Positions 32,381 to 41,014 of a stretch of DNA of 41,014 nt are shown here, piece after piece (position 1 is the first letter of the stretch; each line of letters begins with the position of its first letter). The notes beneath the pieces were generated by a model that made no database searches, was not told the origin of the DNA, and saw only the letters and a list, made by a program, of their open reading frames with translations. This DNA is from Nostoc sp. JL33 (GTDB lineage: Bacteria > Cyanobacteriota > Cyanobacteriia > Cyanobacteriales > Nostocaceae). A program made the position numbers and the translations under genes. The DNA lies in NCBI RefSeq assembly GCF_017114985.1, contig NZ_JABXKP010000099.1, positions 1 through 41,014 on the forward strand. The letters run 5' to 3'.

Positions 32381-35227
32381 ATGTTTAATAAAACCAACAC
32401 GAATCAAGGTAATGGCGCTCAAAATCGAGCATCAGTGATTTCATCGCAAAAAGCCACTGGGACTGTAGCAAAGCTGCCAAAGAAGCCGACTACTGGAACT
32501 GCTAATAGTTCATCTTTGAATCAGGCTATTGCCTATTTTACAAGGCTGGGATTGGTTAAAAAAGTAACTATTTTGGCGATCGCAATCGGTACAATACCAC
32601 TATTAGGCATAGGCGCGATCGCTTTTAGTTTTGCCAACAAGTCGATTACTAAGCAAATTACTCAATCTCAACAAGCCGAAGCCACTGGCTTAAGTGATAA
32701 AGTTAACCGTTTCATGTTACAACGTTACGGTGATATTCAGGTAATATCAACTTTGCCATTTTTAACAAATCCCCAAGCTAGTGTAAGTATCACTATTCAA
32801 CAAAAGCAAGCTGTTCTAAATAGCGTTGTTGAAGCTTACAAAGCTTATGACAGCATTGCTGTTTTTAATCGCCAAGGTAACTTGATTGTGCAATCTACAG
32901 GCGAACCCCTGGACAATCAAAAAGACCGTAACTATTTTCAACAGGTTTTGCAAAAAGATGCTTCTATAATCAGTAAACCTGAAGCAGCAAAAAATACAGG
33001 TGTAGTGAGTATTTATATAGCCGCACCCGTGAAAGAGACAAGGACAGGCCAAACTATTGGCGTGGTACAAGCACGTATGCCCGTAAAATCTTTAGAGGAA
33101 GTAATCAAAAACTACCTAGCCAATGGACAACAATATCATTTGCTCGATGCTTCGGGAACAGTTTTCTTGAGTCCACAAAAGCAATTATTGGGGAAACAGG
33201 CAAAGGGAGAGTATTCTAGTTTACCTAAACTCTTAGCAGCCAATAAGGTAGATAGTTTTATAGAAGTTCCCAAAACTGGCAAAAAACAACTAGTCAGCTA
33301 CGTACCAGTCAGTAAGCTAGATGGCTTACCGGATTTAAACTGGCAGGTACTTTTATCTACAGACACAGCAATTGTATTTGAACCGCAAAGGCAATTGTTG
33401 TGGATTTTAAGCATCGGTACAGCACTGACAGCATTTATTGTGGGTGCGATCGCATCTCGGTTAGCTAAACTTACTACACAGCCAATTCTGAATGCGAGTG
33501 CGGCATTAGCCAAGCTAGGTCAAGGTAAATTCAATACCCGTCTGGAAATCGAAACAGAAGACGAATTAGGGTTATTGAGTGCAAATATCAACCAGATGGC
33601 CGAACAATTGCAGGTCTTAAAGGAACAGGAACTTGACGTTGAAGGGGCAAAATTACTCGCAGATATCACCCTACGAATTCGGCGAATTCTCAAAACTGAA
33701 GAGATTTATCACGCAGCAGTCAAAGAAGTTCAGCGATCGCTAAAAACAGACCGGGTAATCATTTATAGCCTGAATCCAGATACTTGGGATGGCGTTGTTG
33801 TTGCTGAATCGGTAACGGATAATTGGCCGAAAATGCTCGGAGTGCAAATTGACGACCCCTATTTTCGGGAACGTTATATAGAAACTTATCAGAATGGACA
33901 GGTGCAAGGGTTAGGTAAAGGCAATGCCTTCGGCATCGCCAATATTTATCAAGACCAAAGCCTGAAAAATGGCCGCAGTTACATCCAACTATTAGAAAAA
34001 TTTGCTGTCAAAGCTAATTTGATCGTACCGATTTTTGCCCAAGAGCAATTTTTAGGCTTATTAATTGCTCATCATTGCGAAACTCCTCGTGTTTGGCAAC
34101 AGCCGGAAATTGACTTGTTTCAACAGATAGCAACTCAAATCGGCTATGCCTTAGAACAAGCCAAGTTATTAGAAGAGATAGAACAATCTAGAAATGTTGC
34201 CGTAATCGGCTCAGGCGAAGAACGGCAACAAAAAGAAGCACTGCAACAGCAACTTTTAGAACTGCTCAGTGATGTAGAAGGTGCAGCCAGAGGCGACTTG
34301 ACAGTGCGTGCAGATGTAACTTCTGGGGAAATAGGCACTGTTGCCGACTTTTTCAACTCCATTGTGGAAAGCCTCCGAGATATTGTTACCCAAGTTAAAC
34401 AAGCTGCTACCCAGGTGAATACTGCCATCGGCTCTAACGAAGGAGCCATCCGCAACTTAGCAGAGTCAGCACTCACACAAGCTGCCGAAATCAACCACAC
34501 TCTCGATGCTGTTGACAAAATGACCCAATCCATGCGTTCTGTAGCCGAAAGTGCCCAAAAAGCTGCGTTCATTGCTAACCATGCTACTCACACTGCTACC
34601 AAGAGTGAACACGCGATGGATTTGACAGTACAAAATATCCTGTCTTTGCGGGAAACCGTTGGTGAAACTGCTAAAAAAGTGAAACGTTTGGGAGAATCTT
34701 CTCAACAAATTTCCCGCGTGGTGTCCTTGATTAACCAAATCGCTATCCAAACTAACTTGCTCGCCATCAACGCCGGTATTGAAGCAGCGCGTGCAGGTGA
34801 AGAAGGTCAAGGTTTTGCCGTAGTTGCTGAAGAAGTCGGCGAATTAGCAGTACGGAGTGCCGCAGCAACTCAAGAAATTGAACAAATTGTTGAAAATATC
34901 CAACGCGAAACCAATGAAGTGGTGCAGGCGATGGAAATAGGAACCACCCAAGTGGTAGAAGGTACTCGCATTGTGGAGGAAGCTAAACAAAGTCTGAGTC
35001 AAATTTTGGATGTATCGCGTCAAATTGACTCCTTAGTGCAGTCAATTTCCAGTGCAACTGCATCTCAGGTAGAAACATCGCAAAGTGTCAGCCAATTGAT
35101 GAAAGATATCGCTGCTGTATCACAACAGACCAGCGATTCTTCTCGCCAAGTTTCCGAATCTCTACAACAAACTGTGGAGATTTCTCAACAGTTGCAAGAG
35201 ACTGTCGAGACTTTCAAAGTTAGTTAA
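32381..35227 (+). CDS. Methyl-accepting chemotaxis-like receptor: dCache, HAMP, GAF, MCP signal (HmpD/PixJ-like)
   Basis: The 948-residue membrane receptor has TM1 at about 62-85, a dCache-like extracytoplasmic sensor (90-335), TM2 at 338-362, a HAMP domain, a GAF domain (430-595), a second HAMP-like helix and the MCP signalling hairpin with INQIAIQTNLLAINAGIEAARAGEEG. The GAF resembles PixJ-type bilin GAFs (DRVIIYSLNPDTWDGVVVAE, VKANLIVPIFAQEQFLGLLI), but it lacks the chromophore Cys: the usual ..ECH.. position reads GRSYIQ and DxCF reads DDPYF. An extra GKGNAFGIA is encoded by a palindromic repeat. It is therefore more like HmpD than the phototaxis receptor PixJ. No CheR or CheB lies in the window. 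Confidence 0.92.
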   Translation: MFNKTNTNQGNGAQNRASVISSQKATGTVAKLPKKPTTGTANSSSLNQAIAYFTRLGLVKKVTILAIAIGTIPLLGIGAIAFSFANKSITKQITQSQQAEATGLSDKVNRFMLQRYGDIQVISTLPFLTNPQASVSITIQQKQAVLNSVVEAYKAYDSIAVFNRQGNLIVQSTGEPLDNQKDRNYFQQVLQKDASIISKPEAAKNTGVVSIYIAAPVKETRTGQTIGVVQARMPVKSLEEVIKNYLANGQQYHLLDASGTVFLSPQKQLLGKQAKGEYSSLPKLLAANKVDSFIEVPKTGKKQLVSYVPVSKLDGLPDLNWQVLLSTDTAIVFEPQRQLLWILSIGTALTAFIVGAIASRLAKLTTQPILNASAALAKLGQGKFNTRLEIETEDELGLLSANINQMAEQLQVLKEQELDVEGAKLLADITLRIRRILKTEEIYHAAVKEVQRSLKTDRVIIYSLNPDTWDGVVVAESVTDNWPKMLGVQIDDPYFRERYIETYQNGQVQGLGKGNAFGIANIYQDQSLKNGRSYIQLLEKFAVKANLIVPIFAQEQFLGLLIAHHCETPRVWQQPEIDLFQQIATQIGYALEQAKLLEEIEQSRNVAVIGSGEERQQKEALQQQLLELLSDVEGAARGDLTVRADVTSGEIGTVADFFNSIVESLRDIVTQVKQAATQVNTAIGSNEGAIRNLAESALTQAAEINHTLDAVDKMTQSMRSVAESAQKAAFIANHATHTATKSEHAMDLTVQNILSLRETVGETAKKVKRLGESSQQISRVVSLINQIAIQTNLLAINAGIEAARAGEEGQGFAVVAEEVGELAVRSAAATQEIEQIVENIQRETNEVVQAMEIGTTQVVEGTRIVEEAKQSLSQILDVSRQIDSLVQSISSATASQVETSQSVSQLMKDIAAVSQQTSDSSRQVSESLQQTVEISQQLQETVETFKVS
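33920..33940 (+). repeat. Palindromic REP copy inside the GAF-coding region
   Basis: GGCAATGCC, TTC, GGCATCGCC form a hairpin with one mismatch. The words GCCTTCGGCATCGCC equal the reverse complement of the intergenic array at 16339-16366. The insert keeps the reading frame. Confidence 0.7.
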
Positions 35228-35228
35228 G

Positions 35229-35282
35229 TTTGTCATTTGTCAGTTGTTTGTTTTTCACCACTTACTACTGACAAATGACAAA
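35229..35282. terminator. 16-bp inverted repeat between receptor and kinase genes
   Basis: TTTGTCATTTGTCAGT (35229-35244) pairs perfectly with ACTGACAAATGACAAA (35267-35282) over a 22-base loop. It starts two bases past the receptor stop and belongs to the GTCATTR word family seen between ndhI and ndhG. It could weaken read-through into the kinase gene or protect the upstream RNA. Confidence 0.55.
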
Positions 35283-35349
35283 GAGAGAAGTCTGAGCGCA
35301 GGCTTCCGACCATCAGAGCTTCGGGGACAAATGACTATTAGCAAGAACT

Positions 35350-38300
35350 ATGTTACAAGACAAAGAACTAGAAATCCAGATGCAGTTTCTGGAAGAAGCA
35401 ACTGATTACTTAAATACTCTAGAAGGGGTATTGCTAGAAATCGATACTACTAACCGTATCGATTTGGATAAAATCAATGCTGCACTCCGGGCGACTCATT
35501 CCATCAAAGGTGGTGCGGGGATGATGGGATTTAGATCGCTAAGTGATTTAGCTCACCGTCTGGAAGATTCCTTCAAAGTTTTAAAAACTAAAAAAAATTC
35601 TCTAGAAATTGATACTCAGTTGCAAAGTTTATTGCTATCTGGAGTTGACTGGCTGCGTCAGATTGTAGAATTGCTTGCAGAAGGAAATGTTGTTGAAGAT
35701 CAGTGGTTAAAAACCTTTTGTTATCCCATTTTTGATGAGTTGCACGATCGCTTGGGAGATCCCAGCCCTGAGGATGCCTCAACCATGCTATCTCCAGAAG
35801 ATGGACAAGACGTTATCCCCTTACTATTTGGAACAGAAGTAGAAGAGTGTTTGCAGCGTCTAGAATCTATATTGGCAGATAGTGAACAGCCCGGATTGCA
35901 TGAAGAAGTTGTGATCATGGCGGCTGAATTGGGCGGTTTGGGGGAAATGCTCCAGTTGGTAGCTTTTACCAAGCTTTGTGAGTCAATAACGCAGCAATTG
36001 GAAACTGTTAGCAGCGATCGCATTCCAGGAATTGCCGAGTTAGCATTGCAAGCATGGCGGCGATCGCAAGCTTTGATACTGACAAATCAACTAAATAACT
36101 TACCTACAGAAATTGACTTTGCTAGTTATACTCAAGCCCAGCCATTATTAGAAGCAAAAGTAATACCACAACTTCTCCCCACAGATATTATTGATACAGA
36201 AGTAGCGTCAACATCTGTTTGGCAACCAGAAAACATTAGAGAAAATTGGACTAATGATCAAGCGTTGGCCCAGCCCACTGCAGGTATGGGTACTAATTTT
36301 ACATTTGTGGATGAAGAATTTACAAATGACGTGAATGTTGTCGATTCTACCGAGGAAGATACAATATTTGCTAGAGAAAATCACCCTCCAGATACCAGAT
36401 TTGCCGAAACCAAAGGAGAGCCAATTGGCGTTGGGAAAGATCGGGAAATTCATGAAAATAGCGTCCGAGTTCCTAGCAAACAGTTAGAGCAAATTAATGA
36501 TTTGTTTGGCGAACTGATTGTTCAGAGGAATGGATTAAACTCACAACTAGAAAGATTACGTAAACTCGTTCGTAACTTGAACCAGCGAGTACAAGTTCTC
36601 GACCGAGAAAACCAGGATTTACGTACAGCCTACAGGAAAATTTCTACTCAAGCGGGCATGTCTGTTGGGGTGCATAGAGACGTTGGCGTTCGCATTAGCG
36701 TCTCTGAAAGAGAAGTGGCTTATCAACAGACATCGCAAGCTGAAAACGGCCACCAAACCCAAGGTACAGACAGCGAATTTGATGCCTTAGAGATGGATCG
36801 CTATAACGAATTAAACCTGCGATCGCAGGAAGTTATGGAAACCATTGTTCAGGTACAGGAAGTTACAACTGATGTGCAACTCAGTGTAGACGATACAGAC
36901 CAAATTGCTCGTAAAATAAACAAAACATCGAAACAGTTACAAACCAAACTAAATCACATTCGGATGCGGCCTCTGTCCGATTTAGTCGAACGTTTTCCTA
37001 GAGCTTTGCGCGATTTAAATGTAGAGTATGGGAAAAATGTACAGTTAAAAGTTGAAGGTGGTAACACTTTAATTGAACGCAGCATTTTAGAAGCTTTAAA
37101 CGAACCTTTAATGCACCTGTTAAGGAATGCTTTCGATCATGGTATTGAAGACTTTGTTACCCGCCGCCTTTTGGGTAAACCAGAACAAGGATTAATTGAA
37201 ATTAAAGCTACCCACCGCAGTAATCGTACTCTGATTACCATACGTGATGATGGTTGGGGCATTTCTCTGGAGAAAATTCGCACCCGCGCCCTAGCTATGG
37301 GATTGGATGCTTCTCTACTTGCTAATGCTAGTGATGAAGAACTGTTATCACTAATTTTTGAACCAGGTTTTACCACTTCCGAGCAAGTGACAGCATTATC
37401 TGGTCGCGGTGTCGGTATGGATGTGGTTCGCAACAACCTCAAACTGATTCGAGGAGATGTCACAGTTGATACGGAACCAGGAGTTGGTACTACCTTCACC
37501 CTATCAGTACCATTTACACTTTCCGTTGCCAGAGTTCTGCTAGTAGAAATCAACAAAATGGTATTGGCATTTCCCACAGATGTCATTTCAGAAATATCTT
37601 TACTCCAAAACGAAAGAGTTTTCCAAATGGCGGGTAGCGAAGTTCTAAATTGGCAAGGAACCATGCTGCCACTGATTCGCCTGACTAGCTATTTAGAGTT
37701 TAATTGTCTGCGCTACGATAGCCCAGAACTGGAAACTCCGCCAGCAATTAATGCTAACAGCGTGTTAGTAGTCAAAGGCAATAATCAGCCAGTCGCAATC
37801 CAAATAGATCGTTGCTGGGGTGAACGGGAAGTTGCTATTCGCCAAGTCGAGGGTAATATACCTTTACCTGAAGGCTTCAGCAATTGCACAATTCTCGGTG
37901 ATGGTCGAGTAGTGCCACTAGTTAATGTCAATGAGTTGCTCTATTGGGTTGCTACGAATCGGCGGACTAAGAGAGGCACTCAATTACCATCAGCAAGGTT
38001 AAAAACACCGTTCCTGATTTTTGATGAAGAGAAAATATCAGCAGCATCTGTTAAGCAGAAAGGCACAATTTTGATCGTAGATGACTCGATTAATGTTCGC
38101 CGCTTTTTAGCCTTGACTCTTGAAAAAGGAGGATATCAAGTAGAACAAGCTAAAGACGGTCAAGATGCCTTAGAAAAACTCCATAGTGGATTGAGAGTTG
38201 AGGCAGTAATTTGCGATATTGAAATGCCTCGCCTTGATGGTTATGGCTTTTTAGGTAAGGTAAATTCAGACGTGGATACAAAAAATATCCCAGTTGCAAT

Positions 38301-38451
38301 GCTGACTTCTCGTAGCAGCAATAAACATCGTCAACTGGCTATGCAATTAGGTGCGCGGGCTTACTTTTCTAAACCTTATAACGAGCAAGAATTACTTCAA
38401 ACGCTGGAAGAAATAATTTGTAGCGTAGCAGGAAAGGCAGCTTCTAATTAA
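35350..38451 (+). CDS. Hybrid CheA kinase with C-terminal receiver (HmpE/PixL-like)
   Basis: The 1033-residue protein is the chemotaxis histidine kinase. It has an HPt domain with phospho-His H50 (ALRATHSIKGGAGMMGF), a second HPt-like helical region (about 160-240) lacking His, a long variable linker, a dimerisation segment (RVPSKQLEQINDLFGELIVQ), the ATPase (LMHLLRNAFDHGIED N box, IRDDGWGISLEK, GRGVGMDVVRNNL), a CheW-like domain and a receiver with acidic pair VDDS and phospho-Asp D956 (CDIEMPRLDG). It follows the receptor by 122 bases and closes the operon. The domain order equals HmpE/PixL. Whether the stimulus is light or another cue is not shown. Confidence 0.93.
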   Translation: MLQDKELEIQMQFLEEATDYLNTLEGVLLEIDTTNRIDLDKINAALRATHSIKGGAGMMGFRSLSDLAHRLEDSFKVLKTKKNSLEIDTQLQSLLLSGVDWLRQIVELLAEGNVVEDQWLKTFCYPIFDELHDRLGDPSPEDASTMLSPEDGQDVIPLLFGTEVEECLQRLESILADSEQPGLHEEVVIMAAELGGLGEMLQLVAFTKLCESITQQLETVSSDRIPGIAELALQAWRRSQALILTNQLNNLPTEIDFASYTQAQPLLEAKVIPQLLPTDIIDTEVASTSVWQPENIRENWTNDQALAQPTAGMGTNFTFVDEEFTNDVNVVDSTEEDTIFARENHPPDTRFAETKGEPIGVGKDREIHENSVRVPSKQLEQINDLFGELIVQRNGLNSQLERLRKLVRNLNQRVQVLDRENQDLRTAYRKISTQAGMSVGVHRDVGVRISVSEREVAYQQTSQAENGHQTQGTDSEFDALEMDRYNELNLRSQEVMETIVQVQEVTTDVQLSVDDTDQIARKINKTSKQLQTKLNHIRMRPLSDLVERFPRALRDLNVEYGKNVQLKVEGGNTLIERSILEALNEPLMHLLRNAFDHGIEDFVTRRLLGKPEQGLIEIKATHRSNRTLITIRDDGWGISLEKIRTRALAMGLDASLLANASDEELLSLIFEPGFTTSEQVTALSGRGVGMDVVRNNLKLIRGDVTVDTEPGVGTTFTLSVPFTLSVARVLLVEINKMVLAFPTDVISEISLLQNERVFQMAGSEVLNWQGTMLPLIRLTSYLEFNCLRYDSPELETPPAINANSVLVVKGNNQPVAIQIDRCWGEREVAIRQVEGNIPLPEGFSNCTILGDGRVVPLVNVNELLYWVATNRRTKRGTQLPSARLKTPFLIFDEEKISAASVKQKGTILIVDDSINVRRFLALTLEKGGYQVEQAKDGQDALEKLHSGLRVEAVICDIEMPRLDGYGFLGKVNSDVDTKNIPVAMLTSRSSNKHRQLAMQLGARAYFSKPYNEQELLQTLEEIICSVAGKAASN
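36676..36705 (+). repeat. Possible degenerate REP copy in CheA linker
   Basis: AGAGACG (36676-36682) and CGTCTCT (36699-36705) are complementary and enclose TTGGCGTTCGCATTAG. The words are close to the AGACGCTACGCGAACGC-type intergenic repeats at 12434-12455. It encodes HRDVGVRISVSER in a variable linker. Confidence 0.35.
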
Positions 38452-38816
38452 AAATTGATAATTAGGTTTCAGATATTTTCGTAGGGTGCGTTAGCAAGTG
38501 CCTTGGCGATTAGAAATCGCGGCTATACAAACAAAACCCACCTCCGTGGGTTAGGAGTTTGACTTTTTCGTTAGTCCACGCACAGAGGAGTAGTATGAAT
38601 TCAGCGATCGCACTCTCCACAATGCACAATCCACAATAGGGTTAATTAACGATTTTTGCTATTTGCTACTTCCTTACAACTAAGAAATGAACTGGATAGT
38701 TGCTAATTAATTGCGTGATATACTGAGTTATGTTGGCAATAATCACCAAGCTTTTGCGAAATGGTATTTGTCACGCTTGAAGTAATTACTGACATAAACT
38801 TATCTGTAGTGAATTT
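38452..38816. other. Gap between CheA and NACHT gene with dispersed repeat
   Basis: The 365 bp contain a dispersed cyanobacterial block at about 38490-38552 (AAGTGCCTTGGCGATTAGAA and onward) ending in the hairpin AACCCAC/GTGGGTT (38535-38541/38546-38552). That hairpin could terminate the chemotaxis operon. The rest is AT-rich and should hold the promoter of the next gene. Confidence 0.5.
38535..38552 (+). terminator. Hairpin after the chemotaxis operon
   Basis: AACCCAC, loop CTCC, GTGGGTT. It lies 84 bases past the CheA stop. No long T run follows (TAGGAGTTTGACTTTTTC), so it is a moderate candidate. Confidence 0.45.
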
Positions 38817-39257
38817 ATGGTAACTGTAACACTGACGGCTGTTGCTACTGCGATCGCAACTACACTTTGGACTAAAGCACAAGAGAAAATCGGCGCAAAT
38901 CTTGGTGATGCTACATACAAGCTAGGTGGCAAGTTAATAGAAAAGCTCCGCCAAAAGAATAAATCGCCATTACTCACCAGTGCTGTAGAGGGAAATGAAC
39001 CGCAGCGATTAGATTATGGTCAAGCAGTGCTGGAACTGAAAGCAGCAGCAGACCAAGACCCAGAAATTGCTCAAGCTGTTGTGGAAGTGGAAATAGCAGC
39101 AAAAGCAGAACCAAAGCTTACTCAAAAAATTCAAGAAATAGAAAATACCCTCAAGTCTCAACAGCCAACGATTCAAAATCTGACGCAGCTAGCAGAAAAA
39201 ATCGGGGTTGTAAATCAAGGCACGGTCAATAATCAAACTATTAACCAGACGTTTTGA
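38817..39257 (+). CDS. N-terminal segment of NACHT NTPase (effector/membrane-helix module), ends at in-frame TGA
   Basis: From ATG 38817 the frame runs 146 codons and stops at TGA 39255-39257. The N terminus TVTLTAVATAIATTLWTKAQ is hydrophobic and could insert in membrane or form a helical effector domain. The rest is helical and acidic (YGQAVLELKAAADQDPEIAQ and repeats of EIAAKAEPKL), ending in Asn/Gln-rich NQGTVNNQTINQTF, a linker seen in cyanobacterial multi-domain NTPases. The downstream sequence continues in exactly the same frame with a NACHT domain, so this is probably one gene split by a stop codon, unless it is a real two-piece or read-through gene. Confidence 0.8.
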   Translation: MVTVTLTAVATAIATTLWTKAQEKIGANLGDATYKLGGKLIEKLRQKNKSPLLTSAVEGNEPQRLDYGQAVLELKAAADQDPEIAQAVVEVEIAAKAEPKLTQKIQEIENTLKSQQPTIQNLTQLAEKIGVVNQGTVNNQTINQTF

Positions 39258-41014
39258 CTACAGCCGTCTCAAGGGGAGGATGGGACAAAGTTAACTCCCG
39301 ATCGCTGGCGTGAAGTCTGCCGTGAAATACTGGCAGAACGGCGAAAGCTGACTACAAATCCTCTGACATCAACTGAAGGAGCCGCCCTGCAAGTTGATGA
39401 TGTTTATGTACCACTGGAATTAGTTGAGCGCAAAAAACAATCTAAACGTCAAGGTGATATTTCTCCAGAACAGGGGTCAGAACTGTACAAGGAGACAGAA
39501 ATCACCAAAACATTTGAGCATGATGTTTTTCTTGAAGAAGTTCTCAAACAGAAGAATACGCCTAAAAGTCAAGGTAAGCGGATTGCGATTATTGGTGAAC
39601 CAGGAGCAGGAAAGACAACACTATTACAGCAGATTGCTGATTGGGTATCTCGTGAGATTGACCAGTCAATTGTCATTTGGGTATCTTTAGCAGATTTGCG
39701 AGACAAGGAACTAAAATTTTATCTATTTGAGACTTGGTTAACTCAGGTGGCGGAGAAAACAGGTAAAGCTGAAGCCACTAAGCAACTGAAGGATGATTTT
39801 GTTGCTCTATTTAATCAAAATAATGTGTGGTTGCTGCTAGATGGATTAGATGAAATGTCCGCATCTAATCCTCTAACAGAAATTGCCCGACAATTCCGTG
39901 AAGCAGGGTTAGTTTATCAAGCGCGAATTGTGCTGACCTGTCGAGTTAATCTGTGGGATGGCAGTAGTAATGCACTTGATGATTTTGATACCTATCGCAG
40001 TTTAGATTTTTCTTATCCACAACAGGTAGAGAAATTTATTCACAAATGGTTTGCTGCTATTCCCGAAAGAGGGAAGAAGTTATGCACTGACTTGAAAGAA
40101 TCAGGTAAAGAACGGATTCAGGATTTAGTAAAAAATCCTCTGCGGTTGACGCTGCTGTGCTTCAATTGGCAATCGGGAGATGGGAAGTTACCCGATACTC
40201 AAGCGGGACTTTATCAGCAATTTGTTGATGACTTCGACAAGTGGAAAAAAGCCGAATTTGCTACAACACCTGACCAGCGTCAGCAACTTAATGTCAAACT
40301 AGGAAAATTAGCTCAAGCAGCAATAGACGAAGCAACTCGTTTTCGCTTGAGACAAGATTTTGTTAAAAATTTCTTGGGAGATGCTGAAGATGAAAATTCG
40401 CTGTTGAAATTGGCACTAAATCGCGGTTGGCTGAACTGTGTAGGCATAGATACAAATAGAAAACCTGTTTACGCTTTCTTTCATGCCTCGTTTCAAGAGT
40501 ATTTTGCTGCTAAAGCAATTGATAATTGGGATTTCTTTCTCAAGCACTTTCCTAAAAATCCTAGTCAAGGAACTTATCGCATCTTTGAACCGCAATGGAA
40601 ACAAACAATATTACTTTGGTTGGGGCGAGAAGAAGAAAACCTCAAACAGCAACAGCAACAGTTTATCGATGCTTTAGTGAACTTTCAAGACGGCTGCGGT
40701 AAGTGGAATAGAGAAAATTTAGATAAAGGATTTTATGAATATCGCGCCTATTTTTTAGCTGCCGCAGGAATCACAGAGTTTAAAGGTTATTCTAGAGCAG
40801 ATGAAATAGTAGCGCAAATTGTCAAGTGGACTATTGATGGTTTAAGTTCAATTAAACAGGAAGCTAGGTCAGCACTGCAACAGACAGACCGTATAAAAGC
40901 GATCGCCGCCTTGGTGCAACTGCTGCAATCAACTACTGTGAATGACGACACCCGTAGGCAGGCAGCAAATAGCTTAGGGCAAATCGGCACTGGCAATGAA
41001 TTTGCGATCGCCGC
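39258..41014 (+). pseudogene. NACHT-domain ATPase with HEAT-like C terminus, partial at right edge, downstream of in-frame TGA
   Basis: The open frame continues in frame past the TGA to the window end without another stop. Visible parts: RWREVCREILAERRKLTTNP, EQGSELYKETEITKTF, Walker A GEPGAGKTTLLQQIADW (from 39594), Walker B WLLLDGLDEM (39828-39857), sensor-like RIVLTCRVNLWD, a NACHT-associated helical region (VKNPLRLTLLCFNW, FHASFQEYFAAKAI) and, at the end, HEAT-like repeats (DDTRRQAANSLGQIG). This is the architecture of bacterial NLR-like immune NTPases. Between the TGA and Walker A there is no in-frame ATG, GTG or TTG, so independent translation is unlikely. The 3' end is beyond the window. 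Confidence 0.8.

Noticed and set aside
34144..34810. Minus-strand open frames opposite the receptor gene
   Set aside because: Ser/Ala-rich antisense shadows of the MCP coiled coil.
32381..38451. Naming the operon pixGHIJL (phototaxis)
   Set aside because: Gene order fits, but the receptor has one GAF without chromophore cysteines and a dCache sensor, so a Hmp-like or other role is at least as likely; symbols left blank.

Overview
The window reads as chromosome of a filamentous, heterocyst-type cyanobacterium close to Nostoc/Anabaena. Supporting this are many HIP1 octamers (GCGATCGC), a cyanobacterial ndhA-I-G-E operon with nadK downstream and gltA upstream, a PatD-like protein, a Hmp/Pix-type chemotaxis operon, hormogonium-polysaccharide-like sugar genes, and abundant Nostoc-style heptamer repeats and GC-rich palindromes between genes. 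The assignment comes from gene content only; there is no rRNA in the window.

Layout. 1-3.3 kb: heptamer repeats, a PatD-like gene (-) and rel (+), whose leader holds two hairpins. 3.3-7.3 kb: a soluble histidine kinase, a BrnT-type toxin/antitoxin pair whose toxin is frameshifted, a frameshifted methyltransferase and an orphan gene. 7.4-10 kb: a WcaF/HpsU-like acetyltransferase and two family 2 glycosyltransferases, all (-). 10.2-16 kb: two unknown cyanobacterial genes flanking cobU, a family 39 membrane glycosyltransferase, a Rid protein and a GNAT-like acyltransferase. 16.4-22.4 kb: nadK, ndhE, ndhG, ndhI, ndhA, gltA and sixA, all (-). 22.5-25.1 kb: a tightly overlapped RusA / nuclease-HEPN-antitoxin-like fusion / PIN operon, then a DUF29 gene carrying an in-frame palindromic repeat. 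25.3-29.7 kb: a DHH phosphoesterase, an HNH endonuclease, alr and tRNA-Leu(UAG). 30.3-38.5 kb: a five-gene chemotaxis-like operon (PATAN-REC, REC, CheW, MCP, CheA-REC). 38.8-41.0 kb: a NACHT ATPase of the bacterial NLR-like type, running off the right edge and interrupted by an in-frame TGA.

How the parts fit. The ndh genes encode the membrane arm and connecting subunits of the photosynthetic NDH-1 complex; citrate synthase and NAD kinase belong to the same carbon/redox theme. The chemotaxis operon together with the polysaccharide genes suggests control of gliding hormogonia. Accessory content (RusA/HEPN/PIN operon, BrnT pair, NACHT gene) is stress- or phage-defence-like.

Most worth a second look: the RusA / REase-HEPN / PIN operon (22525-24496), the NACHT gene with a single in-frame UGA and no alternative start before its Walker A motif, the one-base frameshift that removes the conserved BrnT tail, the two cases where a dispersed palindrome lies in frame inside a protein domain (DUF29 and the MCP GAF domain), and the paired 52-bp direct repeats upstream of the chemotaxis operon.
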